A stretch of DNA of 34,032 nt from Actinoplanes oryzae. Lineage in GTDB: Bacteria; Actinomycetota; Actinomycetes; Mycobacteriales; Micromonosporaceae. Shown one piece after another: positions 15,239 to 24,208 of the stretch; position 1 is the first letter of the stretch; each line of letters begins with the position of its first letter. The notes beneath the pieces were generated by a model. That model was not told the DNA's origin and did not search any database. It worked only from the letters and a program-made list of their open reading frames with translations. The stretch lies in NCBI RefSeq assembly GCF_030757795.1, contig NZ_JAUQWH010000096.1, forward strand, positions 1-34,032, given 5' to 3'. The position numbers and the translations under genes are program-made.

Positions 15239-15999
15239 GCGCGGCGATGACCGCGGTGCTCGAGCGGGCCTGCGCCGGGGAGCCACCGGTCGGGGATGCG
15301 GTCGCCGACATCGTGGGGGAGGCCGAGCGGCTGCGGCGCCGGCGGGCCCGTGCGGTGGTCCTCGCCGGGCTGGCCACGGTGGCGATCGTCATCCTGCTCG
15401 GGTACGGCCTCACGACCGTCCTCCTGCCCGGCAGCAAACCGCGCTCGACGGCCGCCGTGGCGGTCGCCCAGCCGCGCCCGTCCGCCGAGCTGGATCACGT
15501 GCTCGCCGTGCTGAGCCGGCCGGTCGACGCGCAGGACCGGCGGATCGTGCCCCGGGAGCCGTTCACCGGGCCGGGCTGGCGGCAGTACTCGGTGCTCGAC
15601 GAGAAGGGCCGGCCGCACGGCCTGATCGAGGTCGCCGTCTACGACGCGCCGGCCGGGCTGTGCCTGCCGGTGCTGGCCGACCCGCACGCGTGCGCCAAGC
15701 CGGACACCACGGAGTCGGGCTTCGAGTACGCCCGCTACGCCGACACGGACGACAAGGACTGGCAGGTGCACGAGGTCATCGCCCGGCGCGTGGTGGACGG
15801 GCGCACGGTGGCTGTGCAGGCGACGGGCGAGCGGGGCACCGGCGACGAGGAGCTCGGCGAGCCGCCGCTGTCCACGCGCGAGGCGGCCGACGTGGCGACG
15901 GACCCCAGGTTGCTCGACGCCTTCGGGCTGGGGGAGCGCTGCAACGTGCCGGCCCCGGCCTGCCCCATCCTGAAGGTCCCGGTACGGCCGGCCGGGTGA
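15235..15999 (+). CDS. single-pass membrane protein coupled to the sigma factor (possible anti-sigma/regulator)
   Basis: Protein of 254 residues with a cytoplasmic N-terminal part (1-39, ending RLRRRRAR), one membrane helix (about 40-64, VVLAGLATVAIVILLGYGL) and an extracytoplasmic domain of about 190 residues with four cysteines (in GLCLPVL, PHACAKP, ERCNVPAPACPI). No family recognised. The 4-nt overlap with the sigma gene and the membrane topology fit the usual sigma/anti-sigma pairing. However, the N-terminal part is short and shows no zinc-binding HxxxCxxC motif. Alternatively it could be a sensor or simply a target of the sigma factor. Confidence 0.8.
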   Translation: MSAAMTAVLERACAGEPPVGDAVADIVGEAERLRRRRARAVVLAGLATVAIVILLGYGLTTVLLPGSKPRSTAAVAVAQPRPSAELDHVLAVLSRPVDAQDRRIVPREPFTGPGWRQYSVLDEKGRPHGLIEVAVYDAPAGLCLPVLADPHACAKPDTTESGFEYARYADTDDKDWQVHEVIARRVVDGRTVAVQATGERGTGDEELGEPPLSTREAADVATDPRLLDAFGLGERCNVPAPACPILKVPVRPAG

Positions 16000-16006
16000 G
16001 ACGCAG

Positions 16007-16034
16007 CGGGCCCGCCGCGGAAGCGACGGGCCCG
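16007..16034. terminator. bidirectional terminator hairpin
   Basis: CGGGCCCG (16007-16014) pairs with CGGGCCCG (16027-16034) around a 12-nt loop, between the convergent genes ending at 15999 and 16054. No U-tract. Confidence 0.6.
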
Positions 16035-16053
16035 GCGATGGATCGGGTGCGGC

Positions 16054-16719
16054 TCAGACCCGGCGGCGGATCAGGAAGGCAACCCCGGCGAGGCCGGCCA
16101 GCACGACCAGGAGCACGGCGCCGTTGAGCAGGAACAGCCGCTGCACCTCGTTGACCACGTCCTGGCCCACGGCGACCGGGTCGAGCTCCTCGGTCTCCAC
16201 GTCCGAGCCGATCCCGCCGCCGATGCCGCCGGCGACCAGGTCCGGCTTCTCCTCCAGCGGGACGCCGCTGATGCGCAGCGACTCCGACATGGTGAGCCGG
16301 CCGTAGAACCAGCCGGCGCTCTTCTTGCCGGTGGGCTGCTTGGCCGGCCGGTAGGCGCGGGGGCCGCCCGAGGCGAGCGGATAGAGGTCGTACACCTGGG
16401 TGGCCTTGTCCTTGATCAGGACGGTCGCGGTGTACTTCGGCCCGAGCTTGTCCGACTTGGGCGCCGTGGTGGTCGGCGTCGCCGTCGAGAGCCAGTTGAC
16501 CTCGCTGAGCAGCCGCTGGAAGACGTCGGCCTGCTCGGCCTGCTGCACGGTGAGCTTGCCGCCGGAGACGTTCTTCCCCGCGATCACCACGGCCGTCGGC
16601 TTGGCGGCGGCCTTGGGCGCCTCGGCCCGCGCCGCGCCGGAGCCGGACACGGCCAGCGCCAGCCCGAGGCCCATCGCCACGACAGCCGAACCCAGTCGCC
16701 TGGTCATCCCTCGAGCCAC
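16054..16719 (-). CDS. secreted protein with C-terminal membrane anchor
   Basis: No family recognised. The 221-residue protein has a signal peptide (RRLGSAVVAMGLGLALAVSG, cleavage probably after ARA at about 32), then an extracellular part with PTTTAP, YTATVLIKDKATQVYDLYPL and GWFYGRLTMSESLRISGVPL. A membrane helix (about 195-217) and RRRV close it. There is no LPxTG sorting signal, so it is a type I membrane protein. The start GTG (16717-16719) is 7 nt after GGGAGG; the downstream ATG (16705-16707) has no room for its own site. It ends next to the sigma/membrane-protein pair but on the opposite strand. A structural or adhesion-like surface role is possible, but this is only a guess. Confidence 0.82.
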   Translation of the reverse strand: MARGMTRRLGSAVVAMGLGLALAVSGSGAARAEAPKAAAKPTAVVIAGKNVSGGKLTVQQAEQADVFQRLLSEVNWLSTATPTTTAPKSDKLGPKYTATVLIKDKATQVYDLYPLASGGPRAYRPAKQPTGKKSAGWFYGRLTMSESLRISGVPLEEKPDLVAGGIGGGIGSDVETEELDPVAVGQDVVNEVQRLFLLNGAVLLVVLAGLAGVAFLIRRRV

Positions 16720-17105
16720 CGTCCGGCCTCCCCCGCCTAGGTGTTGGTGCAATCGTTGCTGTGCGCCATGTACCCACAGCCTCCCCGGAGAAGAGCGCGA
16801 GCGCATCTCGGGAAGGCACCTTTTCGAGCTATCCGGAAAGGGTGGGAGAGGGTGCAACCACTGCTGATCAGCGGGCGAATAGTACCCACCGAGGTCAACT
16901 CACGTATGCCGAGGTCACCCGGGCCGCGGGCCGCCCCGGGCGGGCTCCGGCGGGGCTGGCCAGGGCGTTGTTACCGCCGGGCACGGGACACGGAATGCGC
17001 ATACCGAAATGGTCACGAAATGTTCACGCCAACGAGATCACGCCGAGCGTGAGCGTCCCCTTCCCGGCGGTGATCACATGAGCGGCACCGCCGGGAGGGG
17101 AACGA
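16720..17105. other. intergenic region with a spaced direct repeat
   Basis: No gene seen; the short open frames lack ribosome sites. CCGAGGTCA occurs at 16889-16897 and 16909-16917, 20 bp apart (two helical turns), a possible operator. The gltX terminator lies at its right end. Confidence 0.4.
17057..17100 (-). terminator. terminator of gltX
   Basis: CCCC-TT-CCCGGCGGTG (17057-17072) pairs with CACCGCCGGG-AGGGG (17086-17100), a 10-bp perfect stem extended by about 5 bp past a small bulge, with a 13-nt loop. It lies just past the gltX stop. No U-tract. Confidence 0.75.
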
Positions 17106-18512
17106 TCAGAGCCGGCCGCGCGCCGCCGCGATCCGGGCCAGCGTCTTCTCCCGCCCGAGCACCTCGAGCGACTCGAAGAGCGGCAACCCGACCGTCCGCC
17201 CGGTCACCGCCACCCGTACGGGAGCCTGGGTCTTGCCCAGCTTGAGCCCCCGCTCCTCGCCGACCTTCTCCAGCGCGCCCTTCAGTGGCTCGGCGGCCCA
17301 CTCCTCGAGCGCCCCGAACGCCGCCGCGGCCGCGTCGAGGATCTCGGCGGCGCCCTCCTTCATCGCCTTGTTCCACGACTGCTCGTCCTGGACCGGCTCG
17401 GCGAGGAAGAAGAAGTCGACGTACTCGACGATCTCGCTGAGCACCGCGATCCGGGTCTGCGCGAGCGGCGCGACGTCGGTGAAGACGTCGGCGTCGAAGG
17501 CGGCCGGGTCCCACGGCGGGGCCGGGATGGTGTCGGTGCCCGCCAGCCACGGCGAGCAGCACTGGATGAACTCCTCGGTGGAGAGCGCCCGGATGTACTC
17601 GCCGTTGAACGCCCGCAGCTTCTTCACGTCGAAGAACGCCGGGGCGTGGTTGACGTCGGAGAGCTTGTACTCCTCCTCGATGACCTGCCACGGCACGATC
17701 TCGCGGTCGCCGGAGGGAGCCCAGCCGAGCAGCATCAGATAGTTGCGCATGGCGGCGGCGAGGTAGCCCTCGTCCCGGTACGACTCCAGGGCCACCTTGT
17801 CGCGGCGCTTCGACAGCTTCTGCCGCTTCTCGTTGACCAGCACCGGCACGTGCGCCCACACCGGGGGCTTCACACCCAGCGCCTCCCAGAGCAGCTGCTG
17901 CTTGGGGGTGTTGGGCAGGTGCTCCTCGGCGCGGATGACGTGGGTGATGCCCATGCTCATGTCGTCGACCACGTTGGCCAGCAGGAAGACGGGTGAGCCG
18001 TCGCTGCGGGCGATGACGAAGTCCTCGATCAGCTTGTTCTCGAAGGTCGGCTCGCCGCGGACCAGGTCGGTGACGACGGTGGTGCCCTCGTCGGGCGTCC
18101 GGAAGCGGAGGGCCCGCCCCTCGCCCGGCCCGAGCGCGCGCTCGCGGCAGAAGCCGTCGTAGCCGGTGTGGGTGTTGCCCGTGCGGGCCACGACGTCGTC
18201 GCGGGTGCAGTCGCAGTAGTAGGCCCGGCCCTCGCCGTAGAGGCGGGTGGCGGCGGCGATCTGGTCGTCGGAGTACGCCGACTGGAAGTACGGGCCCTCG
18301 TAGGAACCCCGTTCGATGCCGATCCAGTCGAGTGCGGAGATGATGCCCTCGGTCCACTCGGGCCGGTTGCGGGCCGCGTCGGTGTCCTCGATCCGCAGGA
18401 CGAACGCGCCGCCGCTCTGCTGCGCGACGATCCAGTTCTGCAGGGCGGTTCGGGCACCACCGACGTGGAACATGCCGGTCGGGGACGGGGCGAAGCGAAC
18501 TCGTACGGTCAC
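17106..18512 (-). CDS. gltX: glutamyl-tRNA synthetase, zinc-cysteine type
   Basis: Class I synthetase charging glutamate onto tRNA; 468 residues. The HIGH-box equivalent is HVGG (16-19) in PSPTGMFHVGGARTAL, the KMSKS equivalent is KLSKR (232-236), and the catalytic blocks RIEDTDAARNRP and RAEEHLPNTPKQ are present. C100-x-C102 with YDGFC (Cys122) resembles the zinc site of E. coli-type enzymes. The usual actinobacterial GluRS (for example Mycobacterium, HVGLVRTALFNWA) lacks these cysteines, so this may be a second GluRS lineage or a replacement. The GTG start (18510-18512) is fixed by the family's N-terminus; the ribosome site is poor and it may be leaderless. Divergent from the chitinase; strong terminator downstream. 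Confidence 0.94.
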   Translation of the reverse strand: MTVRVRFAPSPTGMFHVGGARTALQNWIVAQQSGGAFVLRIEDTDAARNRPEWTEGIISALDWIGIERGSYEGPYFQSAYSDDQIAAATRLYGEGRAYYCDCTRDDVVARTGNTHTGYDGFCRERALGPGEGRALRFRTPDEGTTVVTDLVRGEPTFENKLIEDFVIARSDGSPVFLLANVVDDMSMGITHVIRAEEHLPNTPKQQLLWEALGVKPPVWAHVPVLVNEKRQKLSKRRDKVALESYRDEGYLAAAMRNYLMLLGWAPSGDREIVPWQVIEEEYKLSDVNHAPAFFDVKKLRAFNGEYIRALSTEEFIQCCSPWLAGTDTIPAPPWDPAAFDADVFTDVAPLAQTRIAVLSEIVEYVDFFFLAEPVQDEQSWNKAMKEGAAEILDAAAAAFGALEEWAAEPLKGALEKVGEERGLKLGKTQAPVRVAVTGRTVGLPLFESLEVLGREKTLARIAAARGRL

Positions 18513-18571
18513 CCGCCAAGCCTACGGCGCCCGGCGAGCGGGTTTCCGCCGACCTTTCATCACGTCATGTA

Positions 18572-18600
18572 TTGACGATTATTAGTAAATCTTCCTAAGC
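18572..18600 (+). promoter_or_regulatory. chitinase promoter with overlapping palindromic operator
   Basis: TTGACG (18572-18577) and CTAAGC (18595-18600) are 17 bp apart, in an AT-rich patch rare in this window. The 17-bp near-palindrome TTAGTAA-ATC-TTCCTAA (18582-18598) covers the spacer and much of the -10, so a protein bound there would block RNA polymerase. The DasR/chitinase direct repeats known from Streptomyces are not present. Confidence 0.55.
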
Positions 18601-18638
18601 TTTCCGCGTCCAGGCGCCCCCACGCCGGAAGGAAAGCA

Positions 18639-19973
<1,335 letters not shown>

Positions 19974-19997
19974 GAAACGCGGCGCTGATCGTGGCAC

Positions 19998-21623
19998 TCA
20001 CTGATCTGGTGCGGATCGCGGTGCGTCCGCCCAGATCAGGTGCCGGACCACCGGCCCGGTGCCGGCCACGGTCAGCGCCCGCGCAGCGGCCTCCAGCTCC
20101 TGATCCCACACCGTGCCGCGTTCGAGGTGCTGACGCAGATGCTCGTGCCAGGTGGCCACGGTGAACGTCTCCACGTACAGGGAGGGATCGGACAGGTCCC
20201 GGAACAGACCCCACAGGGTGGCACCGGTCCGCTTCCGGGACCGGCTCACGTGCACCATGGCATCGACGAACGCCTCCGCGTTGGACTGCGCGACCCGCCA
20301 TTGCACCTCGACGAGCACCGGGCCGGCCCCGGAGTCGGAGTCCGGGGCAGCCGCCGGCTCGGGCCAGAAGGGCGTCCGGCTCAGGTCGAGGGACGTCCGC
20401 GCCAGGCGAAGTTTCCGGGCGGTCACCACGGCCGTCAGCAGCAGGGCACAGCCGGGTATGACGAAGGCGGCCCGGATCCCGGCCAGGTCCGCGAGCACAC
20501 CCCAGCCGATCGCGCCCAGCGTCTGCCCACCCATGAAGACGAGCTGGAAGTAGGCCAGGGCTCGAGCCCGCGTCCAGGCCGGCAGCAGAGCCTGCGCGGT
20601 GGCGTTGAGGGTGGACTGCACCCCGATCCATGCCGCACCGGCCACCACCAGCGCGGGCAGCACCAAGCCGCCCCGCGGCCCGGCACCGATCACCACCATG
20701 GCCGCGCCGTAGGCCATCGTGGACGCGGCCACCAGGGTGTTCGCGCCCATCGCCCGGCGCAGGCGGCCGACCACGAAAGCTCCGGCCACCGCCCCGGCAC
20801 CCACGGCGCCCAGCAGCGCGCCGTAGCCGCCCGCGCCGAGCCCCAGCGGCCCCCGGGCCACGGCCGGCAACAGCGCCCACAGGCAGCTCGCGAAGATCAT
20901 GAACAGCGCGGACCGCAGGAGCACGGTGGCGAATCGCGGAGCGTTCATGATGTAGCGCGCGCCGGCCCGGGTCGCCGCCGTCACATGTTCGGCGCCCAAG
21001 GGCCGGTGGTCCCGCGGCCGCCGCCATCGATACAGCACCGCCAGTACGCCGAAGAACGACACCGTGTTGAAGGCGAATGTGGAAGCCGGGCCGGTGGCGG
21101 CGATCAGCAAGCCGCCCACCGCGGGGCCGATGGCCCGCGCGACGTTGACATTCACGCCGTTGAGCACCGCGGCCTGCGGTACCTCGGCACGGCTGACCAG
21201 CTCGGGCTGGATGGCCTGGAACGACGGCACCGACAATGCCTGACCCACGCCGGTGACGGCGATCAACGCGAGCAGCGATGCCGGGGTCGTCCGGCCGAGG
21301 GCGGTCGTGGCGGTGATCCCGGCGGCTCCGGCGCACATCAGCGCCTGTCCGGCCAGCAGCAACCGGCGCCGGTCCAAGATGTCGCCCAGCGCGCCCGCCG
21401 GGACGACGAGCAGAAACACCGGCAGCGTGGAGGCGGCCTGGACGAGCGCGATCGCGAACGGGCCCCCGCCGAGGTCGCCCATCAGCCACTGCGCACCGAC
21501 GGTCTGCATCCACGTGCCGGTGTTGGCCACGAACTGGGCGAGCCACAGGGCGCGGAAGACCGGCCGGCGAAGGGGCGCCCACCCGGAAACCAGTGCCGGC
21601 GGCTCGGCCGCGACTTGGGACAT
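19998..21623 (-). CDS. MFS transporter, MFS_3 (transmembrane secretion effector) type
   Basis: Protein of 541 residues. The first ~415 residues form a 12-helix major facilitator (FRALWLAQFVANTGTWMQTVG at the start, GDILDRRRLLLAG loop, an N-domain GVGQALSVPSFQAIQPELV block), like exporters of the EntS/MFS_3 family. The last ~110 residues (from about VLVEVQWRVAQSNAEAFVDA) form a soluble cytoplasmic domain with GATLWGLFRDLSDPSLYVETF and WHEHLRQHLERGT. This tail resembles the antibiotic-monooxygenase-like ferredoxin fold usual in longer MFS_3 members, so it is not a new fusion. It probably exports a small hydrophobic compound. It lies 56 bp downstream of the AraC gene, same strand, and may be co-transcribed with it. 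Confidence 0.9.
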   Translation of the reverse strand: MSQVAAEPPALVSGWAPLRRPVFRALWLAQFVANTGTWMQTVGAQWLMGDLGGGPFAIALVQAASTLPVFLLVVPAGALGDILDRRRLLLAGQALMCAGAAGITATTALGRTTPASLLALIAVTGVGQALSVPSFQAIQPELVSRAEVPQAAVLNGVNVNVARAIGPAVGGLLIAATGPASTFAFNTVSFFGVLAVLYRWRRPRDHRPLGAEHVTAATRAGARYIMNAPRFATVLLRSALFMIFASCLWALLPAVARGPLGLGAGGYGALLGAVGAGAVAGAFVVGRLRRAMGANTLVAASTMAYGAAMVVIGAGPRGGLVLPALVVAGAAWIGVQSTLNATAQALLPAWTRARALAYFQLVFMGGQTLGAIGWGVLADLAGIRAAFVIPGCALLLTAVVTARKLRLARTSLDLSRTPFWPEPAAAPDSDSGAGPVLVEVQWRVAQSNAEAFVDAMVHVSRSRKRTGATLWGLFRDLSDPSLYVETFTVATWHEHLRQHLERGTVWDQELEAAARALTVAGTGPVVRHLIWADAPRSAPDQ

Positions 21624-21679
21624 GCGCGCCGCTTACCTTCCCTCGGCGGAGCTATGCATCCCTGTCGTTCCGCCGTCCG

Positions 21680-22540
21680 CTAGGAGCCCTTCCGGAAGGT
21701 GCCCGGCGCCACCCCGAAGGCGCGCCGGAACGCGGCCGAGAAGGCGAACTCCGTCGAGTAGCCGACCCGCCGCGCGATGGCCGCCAGCGGCGCCGGGCTC
21801 TCCCGCAACAGCTGGGCGCCGAGGCTCATCCGCCGATCGACCAGGTACGTCATCGGGGGAGTGCCGGTCGCGGCGGTGAACCGCCGGTGGAACGTCGTAC
21901 GCGACATGCCCGCCACCGAGCTCAGCTGCTCCACCGTCCACGAGCGCTCCGGCCGCTCGTGGATGGCGTGCAGCGCCCCGGCGATGCCCGGGTCGGTGAC
22001 CTCCGGCCGATTCGGCACCTGGCGCAGCAGCTGCACGACCATCAGGTCGATGAGGGCCGCCCGGGCCGCGTCGGTGCCCGGCTCGGGCCGGTCGAAGTCG
22101 GCGTGCAGCATCGAGATCAGCGTCCGCAGCTCCGGGTGCCGGTCGTAGTCCGGCGTGATCCTGACCAGCCCCGGCAACTGCCGGAGCAGCGGCGGGACCC
22201 GCCCGTCCTCCCGCCGGTAGGCGCCGCACAGGAACTCGAAGTCGGCCTCCCCGGTCGGCGCCGGCTCCTCGACGGTGAAGTCGGGGAGCTGGGCGAGGGT
22301 GCACGGCGTGTGGGACAACCCGTGCACGACACCCGCGGCGGTGAAGATCACATCCCCCGGGCGTACGCGAAGGGGCTCGGCCTCCTCCTGGATGAGCCAG
22401 CCCGCACCGCGCAGCAGCACGTGGAAGCCGAGCACGGCCATGGACGGGAAGCGCAGCCCCCAGGCGCCCGACTCCGTGATGCGCCGCCCGTTCGCGCGCA
22501 GGGCCCGGACGCTGCCGAGCGCGGCCGAGATCATGTCCAC
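21680..22540 (-). CDS. AraC-family transcriptional regulator with cupin sensor domain
   Basis: Regulator of 286 residues. The N-terminal cupin-like domain (about 1-185; WGLRFPSMAVLGFHVLLRG, LRVRPGDVIFTAAGVVHGLS) senses a small ligand. The C-terminal AraC domain (about 190-285) has two helix-turn-helices: WTVEQLSSVAGMSRTTFHRR, then PLAAIARRVGYSTEFAFSAA, followed by FRRAFGVAPGTFRK. Start GTG 22538-22540 or ATG 22532-22534; no clear ribosome site. It is divergent from the acyl-CoA-dehydrogenase-like gene (about 80 bp between) and upstream of the MFS gene, so it most likely controls both. A perfect palindrome GGCCGCGCGGCC (22586-22597) lies in the shared region. Confidence 0.9.
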   Translation of the reverse strand: MDMISAALGSVRALRANGRRITESGAWGLRFPSMAVLGFHVLLRGAGWLIQEEAEPLRVRPGDVIFTAAGVVHGLSHTPCTLAQLPDFTVEEPAPTGEADFEFLCGAYRREDGRVPPLLRQLPGLVRITPDYDRHPELRTLISMLHADFDRPEPGTDAARAALIDLMVVQLLRQVPNRPEVTDPGIAGALHAIHERPERSWTVEQLSSVAGMSRTTFHRRFTAATGTPPMTYLVDRRMSLGAQLLRESPAPLAAIARRVGYSTEFAFSAAFRRAFGVAPGTFRKGS

Positions 22541-22620
22541 GCCGGCGATGGTACGTCCGCGTATCCGGCCGGGTCGCGCACGCATGGCCGCGCGGCCGGC
22601 CGGCTGGTTCGGTGGACGAC

Positions 22621-23580
22621 GTGACATCACCACTCGTCGAGATCCTGGCCGCGCACGCCGCGGAGACCGAACAGCACCGCCGCCCCGCTGCGAAGAGCCT
22701 GGCCGCCGCCCGGGAGGCCGGCGCCTTCGCCCTGCCCGACCGCACCGCCACCGAGGCCGTCCAGCTGCTCATCGAGCTGGCCCGCGGCTGCCCCTCCACC
22801 AGCTGGATCGCCGGCACCTCGCTCACCGGCAAGATCTTCAGCCGCCGGACGCTCGGGGACGTGGCCGGTCCGGACGAGCTGATGGCCGGGTCGGGCACCC
22901 CGGGCGGGCAGGGCGAGAAGACCTCCGGCGGCGTCCGGGTCACCGGCCGCTGGGCGAACGTCTCCGGCTGCGAGGACGCGGAGTGGGCCGGCCTCGCCAT
23001 GCTGATCGACGGGACGCTGTCCTGGGCGCAGATCCCCGCGACGGACCTGCGCGTCGAGCACACCTGGACGGCCGCCGGCATGCGCGGCACCGGCAGCCAC
23101 ACGCTGGTGGCCGAGGACGTCCTGGTGCCGCCGGAGCGGGTGGCGCCGCTCGAGTTCTCCGCGCTGGCCGGCGACATGGTGCTCTTCGGCCTGACCGCGC
23201 TCGCCCCGGTGGTCGGCGCGACCCTGGGCGCACTCGACCTGATTGAGGCGATGTTCGCCTCCGATCGCAAGCCCCACATGAGCCGGTACGCCCGGATGGC
23301 CGACTCCCCGGCCGCGCGCCGGTGGAAGACGGAGGCCGCGACCCTGGCCCGTCGCGCCGAGCGCACGGCGCTCGACCTGGCCGCCGCCGGCCCGGGCGAC
23401 CACGGTCTCGCGATGTCCGAGGCGGCGCGCGACTGCCGGACGGCCATGGACCTGATGCTGGACCTGCACGGGGCCGGCGGCTTCGCGGAGTCGAACCCGC
23501 TGCAGCGCTTCTGGCGGGACGTCGCCGTCGCCGGCCGTCACCCGCACGTCAACGCCTTCCTGGCCGCCGACCGCCTTTAG
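22621..23580 (+). CDS. acyl-CoA dehydrogenase-fold flavoprotein (possible group D monooxygenase)
   Basis: Protein of 319 residues in the acyl-CoA dehydrogenase superfamily. N-terminal helices (about 1-70; ELARGCPSTSWIAG is the part that packs on the flavin), a middle beta domain (about 90-165; VRVTGRWANVSGCEDAEWAG, HTWTAAGMRGTGSHTLVAED) and a C-terminal helical domain (about 195-319; LMLDLHGAGGFAESNPLQRFWRD). The STSW and GMRGTGSH blocks and the lack of a clear acyl-CoA catalytic glutamate resemble HsaA/DszC-type flavin hydroxylases, which act on aromatic or sulfur substrates with reduced flavin from a partner reductase. It is shorter than usual (about 380-400). I prefer GTG 22621 (GGTGG 5 nt upstream) over GTG 22612. 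Confidence 0.85.
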   Translation: MTSPLVEILAAHAAETEQHRRPAAKSLAAAREAGAFALPDRTATEAVQLLIELARGCPSTSWIAGTSLTGKIFSRRTLGDVAGPDELMAGSGTPGGQGEKTSGGVRVTGRWANVSGCEDAEWAGLAMLIDGTLSWAQIPATDLRVEHTWTAAGMRGTGSHTLVAEDVLVPPERVAPLEFSALAGDMVLFGLTALAPVVGATLGALDLIEAMFASDRKPHMSRYARMADSPAARRWKTEAATLARRAERTALDLAAAGPGDHGLAMSEAARDCRTAMDLMLDLHGAGGFAESNPLQRFWRDVAVAGRHPHVNAFLAADRL

Positions 23581-23616
23581 GGTGGGGGATCGCTCCCGAC
23601 ACGACGAGGTGGAACC

Positions 23617-24150
23617 ATGGGCAAGGTCATCGCGGTGGAGTACGTGACGCTCGACGGCGTGTTCGAGGAACCCGCCTGGAGCGGCCCCTACTTCAACGAC
23701 GAGCTGGGCGCCTGGCAGGACGCCAACCTGCGCGAGGCCGAGGCGCTGCTGCTGGGCCGGCGCACCTACGAGGGCTTCAAGGCCGCCTGGCCCGCCATGG
23801 AGTCGAGCACCGGCGACTTCGGCCGCAAGATGAACGCGATGACCAAGTACGTGGCCACGACCACCCTGACCACGCCGGAGTGGAACGCGCGGTTCCTCTC
23901 CGGCGAGGTCGCCGACGCGGTCGCCAAGCTGCGGACCGAGCCGGGCACGCTGCTGATCAACGGCAGCGCCGACCTGCTCAACCACCTGACCCGGCACAAC
24001 CTGGTCGACGAGTACCGCATCATGATCTACCCGGTCGTGGTGGGCGAGGGCCGCAAGCTCTGGCACGAGGGCACCAAGATCGCCCTCGCCCCGACGAACC
24101 GCTGGACCACGTCCACCGGCGTCGAGGTCCTCACCTACGTCCCGGCCTAG
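23617..24150 (+). CDS. dihydrofolate reductase / RibD C-terminal-like reductase
   Basis: A 177-residue NADPH-reductase fold of the RibD C-terminal/DHFR-like family (YyaP type). Seen: VIAVEYVTLDGVFEEPAWSG, EAEALLLGRRTYEGFKAAWP (the nucleotide-binding GRRTYE block), GTLLINGSADLLNHL and DEYRIMIYPVVVGEGRKLW, a family hallmark. Such stand-alone members are of uncertain substrate and rarely true folate reductases. GAGGTGGAACC precedes the ATG. It starts 36 bp after the flavoprotein gene, so the two probably form an operon; it could conceivably supply reduced flavin or act on the product, but this is inference. Confidence 0.9.
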   Translation: MGKVIAVEYVTLDGVFEEPAWSGPYFNDELGAWQDANLREAEALLLGRRTYEGFKAAWPAMESSTGDFGRKMNAMTKYVATTTLTTPEWNARFLSGEVADAVAKLRTEPGTLLINGSADLLNHLTRHNLVDEYRIMIYPVVVGEGRKLWHEGTKIALAPTNRWTTSTGVEVLTYVPA

Positions 24151-24161
24151 CGAACAGCGAA

Positions 24162-24192
24162 CCGGCGGACCCTCGGGATGAGGAGCCGCCGG
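24162..24192. terminator. bidirectional terminator
   Basis: CCGGCGG (24162-24168) pairs with CCGCCGG (24186-24192), with an inner CCTC/GAGG stem and a 5-nt loop, midway between the convergent stops at 24150 and 24209. Confidence 0.8.
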
Positions 24193-24208
24193 CCGGGAAC
24201 GCGGATCG

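Noticed and set aside
19998..20400. MFS C-terminal soluble domain as a novel fusion
   Set aside because: Longer MFS_3 family members usually carry this tail, so it is normal architecture.
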